From contig NW_026267104.1 of assembly GCF_014633365.1 (NCBI RefSeq), positions 4,464,001 through 4,528,000 on the forward strand: DNA of 64,000 bases. Direction: 5' to 3'. This stretch comes from Diospyros lotus (taxonomy: Eukaryota > Streptophyta > Magnoliopsida > Ericales > Ebenaceae). The position numbers were made by a program, and so were the translations under genes. The notes below the pieces were generated by a model. It saw only the letters and a list, made by a program, of their open reading frames with translations. It ran no database searches and was not told where the DNA came from. Each line of letters begins with the position of its first letter. Position 1 is the stretch's first letter. Below are positions 1-11,777 of this stretch, one piece after another.

Positions 1-1536
1 GCATGTTGTAGCAGTTCCTAGACTCGTCTCAATTGCAACTCAAGAGTCGGGCACCCACTCCTCTTTGCCTTTCCACTTTGACCCAAGTTAGCCTAAATTT
101 ACAGCCAAGATCTACCTCTTGTTTCCTTTGCTGACAACCTGCTCTGATCTGCCACTGGATCACCTTCGGATTCCAAAATCACTAGCTTAGGTTGGAAGGC
201 AACCACAACCGTAGCACACACAGTGTCGATCAAGGCAGCAACGCCCCACAGAACTCTGGTCGGAATTCTCGATCAAAACCACAACACCACAGCCGCGCCT
301 ACAGGAAGCTTATCGGTATGGTCGGACTGGTCTTCCGGTCTGGGTCATCCGCTTCACCCTCGACAACTCATGCTAGCCTTGGACAGTCACAACCCTCTGG
401 CTGTCCACGGCACCACCTTCGACAGACTCCTTACTCACTACAATCCTAACCGACTAGCCGAGAATCACCGGTTCCGACGTCGCTCCTTAAGTTTGCTTGG
501 ATGGTCGAGATCAGCTCTGCTTGCGATCGCTGTGGATTCACGATCGCCTCCCCGCCGACTCCTCTTCCTCACCCAATCACCGACCACGGTTGGAGGACCA
601 CCACCTCTTTGAGTTCGCCTTGATCGACAAGTCCTGGGAATCGAGTTACGATTGTGGTAGGCTCCGATCGCTCTAATCTGCTTCTCTTCGATGCCTTAAA
701 TTGTTGTTCAACCAACTTTCTAGCCTAACTTCCTGCCTCGCTCTAATTAGAATTGAGAGAACTGCGTCTTCCTCCTCTGGTTCTACCTACTCACTGGTCG
801 CGTTTGATAATGGTCGCGACACCTTCCTCGTTTGTGTCCCCCCTGCCTCGTCTTCTCGTATGCGAATTCTAATTATCGCCTAAACCTCCTTTCGCTAGCA
901 CTCATTGCAACCGATCGCTATGGACCAGCAACCTAACTCACCCCCGACACTGCTATTTGAATTCACTGGACCAGATGCGCGACTTTTGAAACCAGCTCGC
1001 AACTCCAAATCCAACTTTCGTTAATCGCTGGTCTGCTACACTTTCGAAATTCGCCGACCTACGATTAGCTTCCAGAAACGACCAGCTGCTCTGCTCAATC
1101 AATTCCACTGAGAATTGACTACCAAAATTGCACGAATCACAGCCGAAGAACGACCGCTCTGATACCAATTGTCACGAACCTAGGGTTTGTGATAGGTTAA
1201 AAGAGGAATTGGGGAAGAAAATCAGATTGAAGGAAGGGGGAAGGGGGAAATCAGTAGATAGAGGGATCAGATATTAAGAGAAAGAGAGGGAGAAATAGAG
1301 AACAGAAAAGAGAGGAAGAAGAACGAGAGAGGAAGAATGGTAGAGAGAAAGAAATTAGAATTTCAATTCCATAATTTTCAGCGTACCCTAACAAACCAAT
1401 AGCAGTAGCCTTATATAGGCATTACAAGCTTAATAGCAGCCCAGCACATGCACCCCATGTGCTTCTAAAATATCTCCTAACTATTATTATAATACTATTA
1501 CTATATTGCCCTTGAATTACTACTTGGGTCATGACA
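1..1536 (-). mobile_element. Element A: 5' part of a non-autonomous LTR retrotransposon, cut by the window edge
   Basis: Minus-strand element. From right to left it has a 5' LTR (1170-1536), a primer-binding site (complement of TGGTATCAGAGC, 1156-1167) and an untranslated leader. The leader matches the reverse complement of the element F leader (20058-21224), but lacks about 130 bp present in F and has roughly 110 extra bases near 790-900. The start codon of the internal gene falls at 2-4 (complement CAT), so the gene itself lies outside the window. The reading frames seen across the leader have no conserved meaning in F and are taken as noncoding. A and F are the closest pair in the family. 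The target duplication cannot be checked because the other LTR is not visible. Confidence 0.85.
1170..1536 (-). repeat. 5' LTR of element A
   Basis: This 367-bp LTR starts with TGTCACG and ends with CATGACA on the plus strand, so it has TG...CA boundaries in either orientation. It is joined on the left to the primer-binding site. A GCCTATATAAGG TATA-like box is present on the minus strand near 1410. Confidence 0.85.
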
Positions 1537-2374
1537 AAATGCTCCAATTGAATTTGAACTAGATGAAGATGGATAGGGAGAATCGAACAAATTCAAGGCA
1601 TGCAATAACAAAATGCAACATTAAGTCACCAAAACAGCAACCCCCATACTTGCAACCATCTTTCTTAGGCTTCTATATATCACCTATGTTCTCTAGATGC
1701 AAGAGGTGGACAAAAAGGGAAAAAGAAAATTATATTTTCATGGGCCCAAGTTAAATAGTGGCTTTTCCTTAGTTTCCCATCTTCCTTGATTGTGTTTCAT
1801 TTACTTCAACAATGTTTTGTTAAAGCTGTTCAAGTCTTAATTTTCTTAAAGATTATATTATTCTAGTAATAAAAAGTCAAACTGAACTCAATATCCAATG
1901 ATCAACATTCTATTGGCGTGATCAATATTTATAGACACCGTGGAGGCTGAGTTTTCATTATACAAAGAAAGATGCAAATTTAAGTCTAGTATATTGCCTA
2001 TCAAAAAATTTATGGAACTATCATCACACTTCTAAACCATAGAAATCATCTAACAAGAGGAGTAGATGATGTGGAAGAAGATATTAAAGATGATGTTTCT
2101 AATGATGAAAATATAGAAATGTTTGATTTTGATGATGATGATGATGATTTTTAGATTATTTAAAATGCATAATTAGTTAATCTTGATTAAGATTTTAGAC
2201 TTATAAATTTCTTTAAAATTTAATTTAAGTTGACTTAAAAACTTTTAGATTACATCTTTTGGCATTTTTTATTGTTCTTTTCATTAGTATATGTTGAATT
2301 TTTTAATTTCCTTGATAACATACTTATAAATATGTTATTAGGAGTTATGATTTATTTTATACCTTATTTTTCAA
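1537..2374. other. AT-rich spacer, possible remnant of a hAT acidic tail
   Basis: No gene is supported here. A short plus-strand stretch at about 2050-2153 reads as an acidic Asp/Glu-rich peptide ending in a run of Asp and a stop. It resembles the acidic C-terminal tails of hAT transposases such as the one encoded at 4967-7643. It is too short for a firm call. Confidence 0.4.
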
Positions 2375-2379
2375 GTAGG

Positions 2380-2750
2380 TGTCACAATCCTAGGATTTGA
2401 TTAAGGTTAGAAAGGGAAGTGAGAAGAGTTCACAGGAGAGAGCAGAATTATGAGGGAGAGATTGAATAGAATTAGGGAGAGAAGAGATGGGACAGTGGAG
2501 AACGATTGAGAGAGAGAGAGGGGGGGGGGGTGGAAAGGGAAAGAGAGAAATTGGAATTTCAATTATCAATTCAAGCCTATCCTCTCTGTTTACAACGGCC
2601 TTTTTATAGGCATAGTAGCTAGTTGCTTAACTAATTTCTAGCAACATCCTAACAACACTTATGTGCTTCTAACAACTTGTAAAAATATCCTAACAAACCA
2701 TTGCAACCCTATTACAATGATGCCCCTATATTATTCTTTGGGTCATGATA
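2380..2750 (-). repeat. 3' LTR of element B
   Basis: This copy starts TGTCACAATCC and ends TCATGATA on the plus strand. The last dinucleotide has mutated from CA to TA. It contains a G-rich run (about 2521-2530) and GAGA repeats. Confidence 0.88.
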
Positions 2751-2769
2751 ATTCTCCTCTCCTTGAGAG

Positions 2770-2789
2770 AGTTCTTGTCCCCAAGAACT
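2770..2789 (-). other. Conserved hairpin upstream of the purine tract, element B
   Basis: AGTTCTTG and CAAGAACT form a perfect 8-bp stem around a 4-nt loop (GGGA on the element's sense strand). The same structure occurs at the same place in D, E and F, with compensated stem changes relative to F. Confidence 0.7.
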
Positions 2790-2811
2790 TGCAGCAACTA
2801 TTCATTGCTTT

Positions 2812-4130
2812 TCATCCAATACCTGCTTTCTCAATCCGTTTCATTCTTCTTTCTTGCTTGCGTCTTTTAGGCCTCTTCTTCTTCGTTTTTTGGTTTGCAA
2901 GATCCATCCTAGGCATACTTTGGCTTAGAACTTCAATTGAAGAAATCTGATCGAGTTCAAGTTCGATGCCCCCACCTTCTGCAATAGTTGGCCGACCAAA
3001 ATCGGTCTCATTGTCCAATACAAGGATGGATAACGGATCTACAACCATAGCTGCCTTTACTGTATTCCCATTCAACCCATGGCCAAGCTTTGTTGCAAAA
3101 ATATCAACAACATCTTGGAAATGTAGTGATGAAGAGTTGTAGACTTGCCTTGGGTGTTCAAACCAATGCTGTCTGTGAGCATTAGGATTAGGGGCTGTTG
3201 TGATTTCAATCCCAACCAATAGCTCCTCAGTGGCTGCCATAAGGCCTTCATCCTAGCCTTCTTTCCCTGCCTGATTTGCAACCCAATTATCTGATGAAAC
3301 AATATCCTTGCCCGGAGTATCAGATGTATGGAAGTCATCTATGTAGTAGTTCTTACCTCCAATTTGTTGTATAGACTGATTAGCACCCGATTTATCAGCT
3401 TCCAACTCTTGTAAAGTGTGATCTATACAGGTCTCCCCATCCAATCTACTTTCATGTTCTAAATCCTGAGTTATCATTGATAAATTGGCTTTGATTCCAG
3501 CAACAACTTAATATTGACTAATTTTTCAGTTGGTTCCTCTTGATTCCATGCAAGTAATCCAACAACTTCTTTTTCCCTGTATTTGTCGAGATATTTCTCT
3601 ACATGCACTTCTCCTTCAAAAAGATCTGTGGGCTCCTTCTGATCTGCTGCCCTATCAACCTGATCAACATAATTTTCCTCGAGATTATGCTTTTCACCAC
3701 CAAAATTACTCCCAATATTGTAGCCATCTTTCTGGTCATTGTTGCCTCCATCAGAGTGCTTCTTTTTCTGGCCAAAGTCTAGAGTAGGCAATGAATCAGT
3801 CACCTGTAATCTTGTCTCCTCATTCGGCTGCCCCACTCCAAGGAATTCCTCCTTGTTAAAACTTCCGTGATAATCATCAAAGTATTTCACCGGAAAGTTG
3901 TAATGATACTTCTTAATAAGTATCATCGCAAACTCTTGCAGCTTCTTATGTATCATAAGGCCAAATTCCTTTCTCGTATCATGTACCCCATTGCTTGCTC
4001 TCTTGTCCCATTGGTTGATCTCATTCTCAAATTTCTTTTCCCCTGTTTGTTGCTTCTGGCCAACTGAAAATGCAACACTCTTTTGCTATAGTTGAGACTC
4101 CACTTGTTTCATGTGTGCATCGCTTCCCAT
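2812..4130 (-). pseudogene. Decayed copy of the family's unknown protein, element B
   Basis: The minus strand encodes, in several broken frames (about 4130-3957, 3956-3474, 3477-3253, 3240-2812), pieces collinear with the 576-aa protein of element F. They are an N-terminal MGS..M...ESQL-QKS.AFSVG block starting near 4130, with an in-frame stop; the core with the KLQEFAMIL and YFDDYHGSFNKEEF motifs (about 3960-3840); a HRQHWFEHPRQVY block (about 3180); and the lysine/arginine-rich tail ending in EKAGIG (2812-2900). Multiple frameshifts and stops make it nonfunctional. Function is unknown. Confidence 0.8.
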
Positions 4131-4593
4131 GGTCGATTCCTCATGAACAAGACACTGTGGAGACCAAGGAGTAGGAGTTCTACACATACTGGATCCCACA
4201 CTTCCCTGAACTACTCGACCCTACATTAGAATCCCTCAATGTAATTCAATAGCCTAAAAGCACCTGCTCCTCTTCATCTTACCAATTCGAACAAGTTAAC
4301 CAGATTTTCAAAGCCGAAATTTAGTGTTGCTCTCTGCAGTGGTCTATTGTATCGCTTCTAACTTAGCAATTGGCTGCTTGAATCTGATTGCTTTGCTGAT
4401 TGACCAACCATGAAATTTACCAGATATGTTTTTCTTTTCCACAAATTTGAATCGAGAGCTGTCGAGAAGTAACAGCCTATGAACAACCAGAAATTAATCA
4501 CCAAGGAGCATTGGAACCCCTTTCTGATCAAGGTGGGCAGCTCGCTTCACCCGTACGGTTAGAATTGCTTCTCGACCCAAAAATCGCAACACC
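4131..4593 (-). other. Element B leader, portion left of the hAT
   Basis: This is untranslated leader of element B between its broken gene and the hAT insertion. It continues at 8722 beyond the hAT. No gene was seen. Confidence 0.6.
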
Positions 4594-4966
4594 ACCGTGC
4601 CCATAGTTCTGAAAGGCGCGAGGCGCAAAAGGTCCTGGAGCGTGAGGCGCGAGGCGCACGAGGCGAGGCGCGCCTTTGCGAAGCGAGGCGTACCTTTTAG
4701 GAAAAAAACTAAAAATCTTGTAAAATCATAAACAACTATCAAATTATCAATAATAACACATTCATATCATTAATGATTCATTATCTTCAAATTCTATAAA
4801 CTAACAACATCAAAGTTAATTCATTCATCATGCAAATTCTAAACTAGAAACATCATCAAAGTTCAAACTTAAAGTCTCAAACTTTACCAAGTACCAATTA
4901 TAATGCAAAGTTCTAAACAAACACATAAACACTACAAATCCACAATCAATATAAAGAAGTTTTTAA

Positions 4967-7643
4967 TCAATCATCATCAAGGAGATCATCAACATCAAGA
5001 TCAATATCTTCATCATCCCCTTCAATCACCCCTTCATCTTCTTCTTCATCTCTCAATTCTTCTCCCTCTTCCAAGTCTTCATCATCTTCGGTCCCTGCCT
5101 CACTTTCCTCCTCCTCTTCAATCTCTTGAGTTACTCGCCGCTTTGAAGTCAAAGCCGAAGTTGATCCCAATTGTGATCGAGTTTGTTTAGTTCTAAATTG
5201 GTAACTAGGCTCTCCAACTCCTGCAGCCGCAGCAACATTACTCCATGTCAACCCATCCCCAACGTCATCTGGAAAAACAGTTTCATCATCTTTATCATTC
5301 TCCTCATCAAGTTTTCCAGTCAACCATTCATTGCTTTCATCAATGTTGGTCAATATGATAGGGTCAATGGTATCACGCATTTGATACCGACGCCTCAATG
5401 CTCTATTGTATTTCACAAACACCAAGTCGTTTAAACGAAGTTGATCAAGCCTGTTTCTTCGTTTAGTATGAAGCTGCAACAATTTATGCAAAAACATACT
5501 AAGAATAAGCTACATGAAACAAACCAACTACTAATAAAAATTGTAAGTGTTATATGTACAATGCACTTACATTTTCAAACACACTCCAATTACGTTCACA
5601 CCCAGATGAACTACAAGTCAAGCTAAGAATTTTAACTGCAAATTTTTGCAACGTGGGTGCTGACATTCCATACGAAGCCCACCATTCAGCTGTCCAATAA
5701 AATTCATGGGTTAGTTATAATCTATTATCTAGAATGATTATATATATAATGTAATATATAATATATGTGTACCTGGTGATTTCTTAGCTCTCTTTCTAAT
5801 AGCCATATAGTTTCCAAAGAACCCATCTGCATTGCTATACATCGAAAGCTCAGCATCAATTTGGTCTTGAACCTTTATATCTGGATTTAACTTTCTAATG
5901 CATTCATATAAGCCAGTCATGATCTCTGGATCTATACGTTCATCCTTGTAGAAATATTCTGGGTTCAAGTACCAACCAGCTGCGTGCAAGGGGCGATGAA
6001 GCTGAACATCCCATCGATTATCAATGATCTGAAAAATGGGTGCATACTTCTTTTCATCCCCATTAAAAGAGTTAGCAATCGCTTCTTTGGCCCTATCCAT
6101 GGCCTCATATATGTATCCCATAGCAGGCTTCTTCTCACCATCCACTAAGCGCAATACACGCATCAATGGACCAGCTACCTTTAAAGCAAATACAACATTG
6201 TTCCAAAAAGAAGGCATCAAAATCACTTCTACAACCTTTTTAGCCCCCGCTTCTTTTACCCACTTGCTTGTCATCCACTCCTCGGAGGTAAATATCCTTC
6301 TAAGGTTGCTTTTCAGACTATGCATCCTGCCCAAAGTGATAAAGGCAGTTGCAAACCGTGTTTTTGCAGGCCTCAACAACTCTTTCTTGTCAGTAAACCT
6401 TCTAAGCATGTTTACTAGACCCGAACGAGTATAGATATAGCTATTCACCATAACAGCTCTCTCAAATGTCTTCTTCATATTAGGCAACTTGAAAATATCT
6501 TCCAACATTAAATCCAAGCAGTGCGCTGCACATGGTGTCCAAAACAACGTTGGATATTTTGCCTCCAAAAATCTTTCTGTTATTATTTAGAATGAAATTA
6601 ACAAGATATTAGTAAATAATAAATATCTAATGAATATTCCAATTGTTCTATTTATAAACATAATACAAATTACAAAAATGAATTTCATACCTGCTAAAAT
6701 ATTGTTTGAAGCACTATCGGTGACCACTTGCACCACATTTCTTACTCCAATCTTTTCCACACATTTGCTTAATAATTGAAACATCTTTTCCCCAGTCTTT
6801 GAATAGCTAGAACCATCAACAGATTCCAAGAACATACTTCCTTTAGGAGAATTGACTAAAAAGTTAATCAATGTCCTTTCCCTCTTGTCTTTCCAGCCAT
6901 CTGAAAAAATAGAACATCCATATTTGGCCCACGCCTCTTCATGATATTTCATCATTTCACGAGTGGCTTCCACCTCTTGTTTGAGAAGGGGAACCTTGAC
7001 TTCATGGTAACTAGGCGGCTTCACACCCGGACCATACTGACCAATTGCTTTTATAAATACTTTAAAACTGTCATATGTCACTGCATTGAATGGAATGCCT
7101 GCATCATGCATCCATCGTGCAAAGCTTCTACAAACTCGAGCTCTTAACTTTTTTTTTTGCAAAATCATGCTCACCCAACCTTGTTTGCTTTCCTTTGCCC
7201 TTGCTTTTCAACACATTAACTTCTGGGTCTTTAAGAAAAACATCAAGTGGACCTTTTTGTGTTGGCCCTTTAACACTACCAACACTACCAGTACCGCTTC
7301 CACTTCCGGTAGATATATTGGGTCTTTTTTTACTTTGAGGCAGCGGCTCATCATCATCATACCCTTCACCAAATTGAAGATCATCATCTAACGATGCTAT
7401 ATTTCGCTCATCCCTGTTATTTTTCTTCTTTTGCATGTACTCTCCAATCTCTTCTTTTACTGATGGAGGACATTTTGGACAAGATTTAGTATTCCTAAAA
7501 CCGCCCACAAGATGTTGTTTTGCCCGAAATATACCACCTTTTGTTACTTTACGACAAAATTTACATGTGGTGGTATTTCTATCATTAGGATCAGCTTCAA
7601 AATAATTCCATGCCGGGTCCGTTTTGGAAGTGGTTGACGACAT
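4967..7643 (-). CDS. hAT-family transposase (BED zinc finger, DUF659, hAT dimerisation), one frameshift
   Basis: This is the putative transposase that excises and inserts the surrounding hAT. Exon 1 (7643-6691) encodes a BED-type finger (CKFC...H, residues about 27-46), a linker, and the DUF659 region with IFSDGWKD and VVTDSASNN. Exons 2 to 4 (about 6576-5773, 5689-5571, 5473-4967) carry the TPCAAHCLDL motif, the RNase H-like core, the dimerisation segment with CSSSGCERNWS, and a long Asp/Glu-rich tail. The inferred introns (6577-6690, 5690-5772, 5474-5570) have GT/AG borders. The frame breaks once, inside a run of ten T (ten A in sense) at 7149-7158, between the BED and DUF659 parts. This could be real damage, a slippery site or a sequencing error. 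Otherwise the gene looks close to intact. Confidence 0.85.
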
Positions 7644-7865
7644 TTATTGGGCTGTTGCAACACAGTTCCAATTTCCACAAAATTCTCCTAATGATAGAAA
7701 TAAACTATAAAGACTTGAAGCAAATTTCAGCAACCACCTGCCAGCAAAATAAATTAGGCAAAAATGCAAGAAATAAACAAATAAAATACAAGTAAAGAAC
7801 TTACAATATGAAATTATGAATATAGGAGAAGACGTGGGCAGCCTTAGGCCCTTAGCAGCTTCAAC

Positions 7866-8530
7866 TTGAAGAGCTCAAGAGCAGATGAGAAGAGAGGTGA
7901 GGAAGAGAGGAGAAGACCGTGGGCAGACTCGGCAGAGGAGAATAGAAGAAGAGGGCGCGGCTGGAGACTGGAGAGGAGGAAGGCGCTGCTGGAGAGTGGA
8001 GAGGAAAGGAAGAGGAAGATCAAGGGGTCGCGGCTGGAGAGGAGAGGAAGTTGGAGAGGAGAGGAAGAGAGGAGGCAGGCGCGGCTGGGGCTAGAGAGGA
8101 AGAGGAAGATCGAGCAAGCAGCGAGTTGGAGAGGAGAGGAAGAGAGGAGGCAGGCGCGGCTGGGGCTAGAGAGGTAGAGGAAGATCGGGCGAGTTGGAGA
8201 GGAAGAGAGGAGGGGGTTGCAGCTGGAGAGGAGAGGAAGAAGAAGATCGGGCGAGGGCGAGCTAGAGAGAAGAGGAAGAGAGGAGGCAGGCGCGGCTGGG
8301 GCTAGAGAGGAAGAGGAAGATCGGGCGAGCTGGAGAGAAAGAGAGGAAGGGGTCGCAGCTGGAGAGGAGAGGAAGAAGAAGATCGGGCGAGGGCGAGCTG
8401 GAGAGAAGAGGAAGAGAGGAGGCAGGCGCGGCTGGGGCTAGAGAGGAAGAGGAAGATCGGGCGAGCGAGCAGCGAGCTGGAGAGGAGAGGCAAGCGCGGC
8501 TGGATGCAGTCGGGAGGAGAGGCAAGCGCG
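7866..8530. repeat. GA-rich subterminal satellite of hAT 1
   Basis: Imperfect tandem repeats built from GAGAGGAGAGGAAG and GGCAGGCGCGGCTGGGG blocks. One longer unit recurs about 137 bp apart (near 8273 and 8409). Open frames exist on both strands only because the repeat avoids stop codons. No conserved protein is implied. Confidence 0.75.
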
Positions 8531-8721
8531 ATTGGGCTGCAAGATTTAGTATAAGACCTCAGTTTCATGAGGCGCGCCTAGGCGTGCCTCACGCCCCAGC
8601 GCCTAGGCGCGCAAGGTGAGGGCCTCGCCAAAATCGCCTCGCCTCGGCCCAGGCGAGGCGCCAAACTGGCGCCTTAAGGCGCCTCGCGCCTAGGTGCGCC
8701 TTTGATAACTATGACCGTGCC

Positions 8722-9288
8722 TTTCGATCCAACAACCACACCCACAAAATTCTGAACGGAATTCTCGATCAAAACTACAACACCACAGTCGCACTTGTAG
8801 GAAGCTTATCAGTATGGGTTGGAATGGTCTTCTAGTCTGGTCGCAATTCTCTGGGCTGTTCGCTTCACCTCTGGTCACCCACTCCAATCTTGACTTTCTG
8901 GGCCGAGGACCACTAGCAGATAACTCCTTGAATTTGCTTGGGTTGCCGAGAATCGTGGCCGTATCTCACCTCCTCTATCACGGTCGGATTTGAAAATTCA
9001 CTAACCCGATTGTCCTTCAAAGTCGCCTCCAGAAGTCGACAACACGCTTGAGTTTCACAACCAAGCGTCACTGTTGGCTTTGCCTCCAAAAATCGACAAC
9101 ACTTCCAATTCGGAATCGCTTGGCCTTGAGTTTGCTTTGGCGTTTGGAAGAGCCAGTCGCAACGGATTCTACGGCTGGAAATCTTCTAGTTCGATTTGAC
9201 TATAATTTTCGATCAACCTGAGGAATCAACTCCTTACTGCAATCTTAACAACTGGCCGAGGACCACCGGTAGATGGTAGCTCCTTGAA
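8722..9288 (-). other. Element B leader, portion right of the hAT
   Basis: This is family leader sequence, for example the 'ttctcgatcaaaac...acaccacag' segment also seen in elements A and F. No gene is supported. Confidence 0.6.
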
Positions 9289-9293
9289 CCAGC

Positions 9294-9632
9294 TGTCATA
9301 ACCCAAGAGGAATTAGAGGGGCAATGCCGCCATTAGTTACAATTGTTGGTTAGGAGATGCTATTCATTCTGTTAAAGTGCACATGGGTGCTGTTCTACAA
9401 TATTCTATTACTTGAACAGCCTATAAATAGGCCATAGCATGTAGAGAAATGTATGTTGGTATGACTTAGTGAATTCATATTTCCTCCTTACTTTCTCTCT
9501 CTAGTTCTCCCTTGTTTTCCCTCCCTTTCTCTTAATTTCTGCTACGTATCTCCCTCCAATTTTTTATCCGTTTCTCTCCCAAATTCTTCCGAATTCCTCC
9601 CTAGACCCTAGCTAAACCCTAGGGTCGTGACA
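9294..9632 (+). repeat. Solo LTR of the same retrotransposon family, inside element B
   Basis: A 339-bp unit from TGTCATAACCC to GGGTCGTGACA in plus orientation, with a TATA-like box (CCTATAAATAGG near 9420) and the pyrimidine-rich 3' half typical of this family. It is flanked by near-identical pentamers CCAGC (9289-9293) and CTAGC (9633-9637), one mismatch. No internal region or partner LTR in this orientation is adjacent, so it is read as a solo LTR left by recombination. Confidence 0.8.
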
Positions 9633-9743
9633 CTAGCCAGGGTCACTAAAGATCGCGGCCTAGATCATCGAAAATCAATCACAGAGAAGTCGTCGATAGC
9701 TGTCGGACATTAACAGCCTAGGAATGATGCTCTGATACCAATT

Positions 9744-10111
9744 TGTCATAACCCTATGATTTGATTAAGGTTAGAAAGGGAAGTGAGAAGAGTTCATGGG
9801 AGAGAGCAGAATTCTGAGGGAGAGATTGAATAGAATTAAGGTGAGTGAGAAGGGATGGGACAGTGGAGAACGATTGAGAGAGAGAGAGGGGGGAAGAGAA
9901 AGAGAGAGAAATTGGAATTTCAATTATCAATTCAAGCCTATCCTTTCTGTTTACAACGGTCTTTTTATAGGTATAGTAGCTAGTTGCTTAATTGATTTCT
10001 AACAACATCCTAACAACACTCATGTGCTTCTAACAATTTGTAAAATAATCCTAACAAATCATCGTAACCCTATTACAATGATGCCCTTCTATTATTCCTT
10101 GGGTCATGATA
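9744..10111 (-). repeat. 5' LTR of element B
   Basis: A 368-bp LTR partnered with 2380-2750, bordered on its left by the primer-binding site (9729-9740). Both copies share TGTCA...TCATGATA ends and the GAGAGAGA tract. Confidence 0.88.
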
Positions 10112-10116
10112 GTAGG

Positions 10117-11380
10117 ATATATATTTTTCTTTCTTTTTAGTAAGCATGCGCCTAGTTCTATCAGGTGCGCGCCTTGCCTTGTGCCTCAGGCTCCAACACC
10201 CTTTTGCGTCTTAGTGCGCCTTAAGCCTTTAATAACACTAATATAAACCAATATATCAGCTAATATATTTATATCATCCATAATTATCAAAAATTCAAAT
10301 TGTGTAACTCCAAAAATTACCTTAGTTTTCATTAATCATCACATTTGCCTCTAATTATTTATTCATATTATTGAGTTGATCTAAACTACTACTTTCTATT
10401 TATCCGTCCAATCAATACTAATCAAAGCAATACAAATATATATATATATATATATAAATATTGATACAAATTGGAAAAATCACTTATTAAGAGTCTGTCA
10501 TAGAAAATGATCTCCAGCTTTCAATCACTAATTTTCTATAAAACCTCTAGTTTTCATTTTCCATAGAAAATGCATTCAAATGTTTGAAATACAGAAAAGT
10601 AAATTCCAATTTAGATAATTGGAACATATGTTCAGGAGGGAGGTCGGGAGGTTTTAATTTCTTTTATGTAACTTGTGTTAAAGAAAGAGATGGAGATGAT
10701 TTGGGGAAATGCATTTTCCAGATCTCCACATTATTAAGGACAACTTAGAAAACTCATTTTAGGTGTTTTTCAAGTTCAGTTCAATTTTGGTTCCAAATCT
10801 CCATTTTCTATTTGAATTTTTTTTTTATATTTGAATAAGTTTTGTAATTTTCCATTTTTCTGGAAAATTGGGGCTGTTTTCCACAACTTTACAGCCCCTA
10901 AGTCTCTGCATACAAAAAAAAAAAAAAAAAAAACCTGTATAGGTACTCCCCCCCCCCCCCTCCCCCAACACACACACACACACACAAAACCACCAAAAGA
11001 AATAATAATAATCATAGGAAGAAGAAGAGGAAGAATTGAACCCCTTTTGGATCTCCATGGTTTCCATTAAAAAACTCCATTAAGAGAAACAGAAAGTTCC
11101 ACTTTATCAGTCTAATATTGGAAAATATCTTTGAATATTCAGATTCTCACACTCGAAACCATATATATCTGAGAGTTAACAGATCAAAATAAAATACCTT
11201 AAAACATGCAGCAGATTTACCCATTTTCATCTGTTAACAGGACTTGGCTCTCCATTTAGAAACATCACAGATATTAAGAGACTTTGTTGCCCCAGTATAA
11301 TAACTCAAAAGATGCAGCCCTGCAAATGACTTCAGGTTGTCATCATCATGAACTGCAACCTATCCTAATCAAGTTATGGT
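10117..11380. other. AT-rich spacer with a degraded hAT end and microsatellites
   Basis: At about 10140-10250 there is GCGCC/GCCTT-rich sequence ending in CTTTAATAACACTA. It resembles the right end of hAT 1 and is probably a decayed relative. A (TA)n tract lies near 10435-10456. An A-run, C-run and (CA)n cluster at about 10913-10986 produces meaningless open frames. No gene was seen. Confidence 0.55.
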
Positions 11381-11385
11381 TAGTG

Positions 11386-11736
11386 TGTCATGTACCTAGG
11401 GTTTGAATTGGCAGCCAGAAAGATCCGATAGAGCTAAGTCCAAGAACATAGGGAATTTAGGGGGAGATTGGATAGAAATGGGGAAGAATTTAGAGATAAA
11501 TGAGGGAGAGTAGCAGAGAGAAACGAGAGGGAGACTGGAGAGAAATCTAGAGAGAGGAATGAGACTTTCATTCAATCAATTCAAGCATAATTCGATCTTA
11601 TTACAGTAGCCCTTTATATAGGCATATCTGATTGCATTACAGCCCTCATGCTTCTAACTAATTGCTAAAATATCTCCTAACAATTATCATAGGCCTATTA
11701 CTATATTACCCCTTTAATGCTCATTGGGTCATGACA
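11386..11736 (-). repeat. 3' LTR of element D
   Basis: Starts TGTCATGTACC and ends GGGTCATGACA. It is preceded by the TAGTG target duplication. Confidence 0.88.
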
Positions 11737-11755
11737 ATTCCCCCCTTCTTGATAG

Positions 11756-11775
11756 AGTTCTTGTCCGCAAGAACT
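11756..11775 (-). other. Conserved hairpin upstream of the purine tract, element D
   Basis: AGTTCTTG and CAAGAACT form an 8-bp stem around a 4-nt loop (CGGA in sense). The nested element E inserted within 3 bases of its edge (target duplication ACTTG, 11773-11777). Confidence 0.7.
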
Positions 11776-11777
11776 TG

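Larger units (their letters stand above)
4602..8713 (-). mobile_element. hAT transposon 1, nearly complete, with 8-bp target duplications
   Basis: The element is bounded by imperfect terminal inverted repeats: CATAGTTCTGAAAGGCGCG at 4602 against the reverse complement CATAGTTATCAAAGGCGCA of the right end at 8713. It is flanked by a perfect 8-bp duplication ACCGTGCC (4594-4601 and 8714-8721), the size typical of hAT elements. Both ends are rich in GCGCC/AGGCG repeats. It encodes a BED-finger/DUF659-type transposase on the minus strand (4967-7643) and has a GA-rich satellite-like region at 7866-8525. It sits inside the leader of element B. Confidence 0.93.
2380..10111 (-). mobile_element. Element B: complete non-autonomous LTR retrotransposon, split by a hAT and a solo LTR
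   Basis: Minus-strand element with LTRs at 2380-2750 (3') and 9744-10111 (5'). It is flanked by a perfect 5-bp target duplication GTAGG (2375-2379 and 10112-10116). The primer site is the complement of TGGTATCAGAGC at 9729-9740. The purine tract lies next to the 3' LTR at about 2751-2763 (read as GGAGAGGAGAA on the minus strand). The internal region holds a decayed copy of the family protein (2812-4130) and a leader. The leader was later interrupted by a hAT (4602-8713) and a solo LTR of the same family (9294-9632). No reverse transcriptase, integrase or gag motif was seen. Confidence 0.9.

Noticed and set aside
192..612. Overlapping frames of 85 and 129 aa at the left edge, and their mirror images at 20489-21072
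   Set aside because: They lie in the untranslated leader of elements A and F, antisense to the element. The leader copies differ by indels that break the frames.
7866..8568. Several 70-100-aa Arg/Glu-rich or Ser/Pro-rich frames on both strands
   Set aside because: Products of a GA-rich tandem repeat without stop codons. No domain, and frames exist on both strands.
10776..11070. Frames of about 80 aa on both strands
   Set aside because: Generated by adjacent poly-A, poly-C and CA microsatellites.
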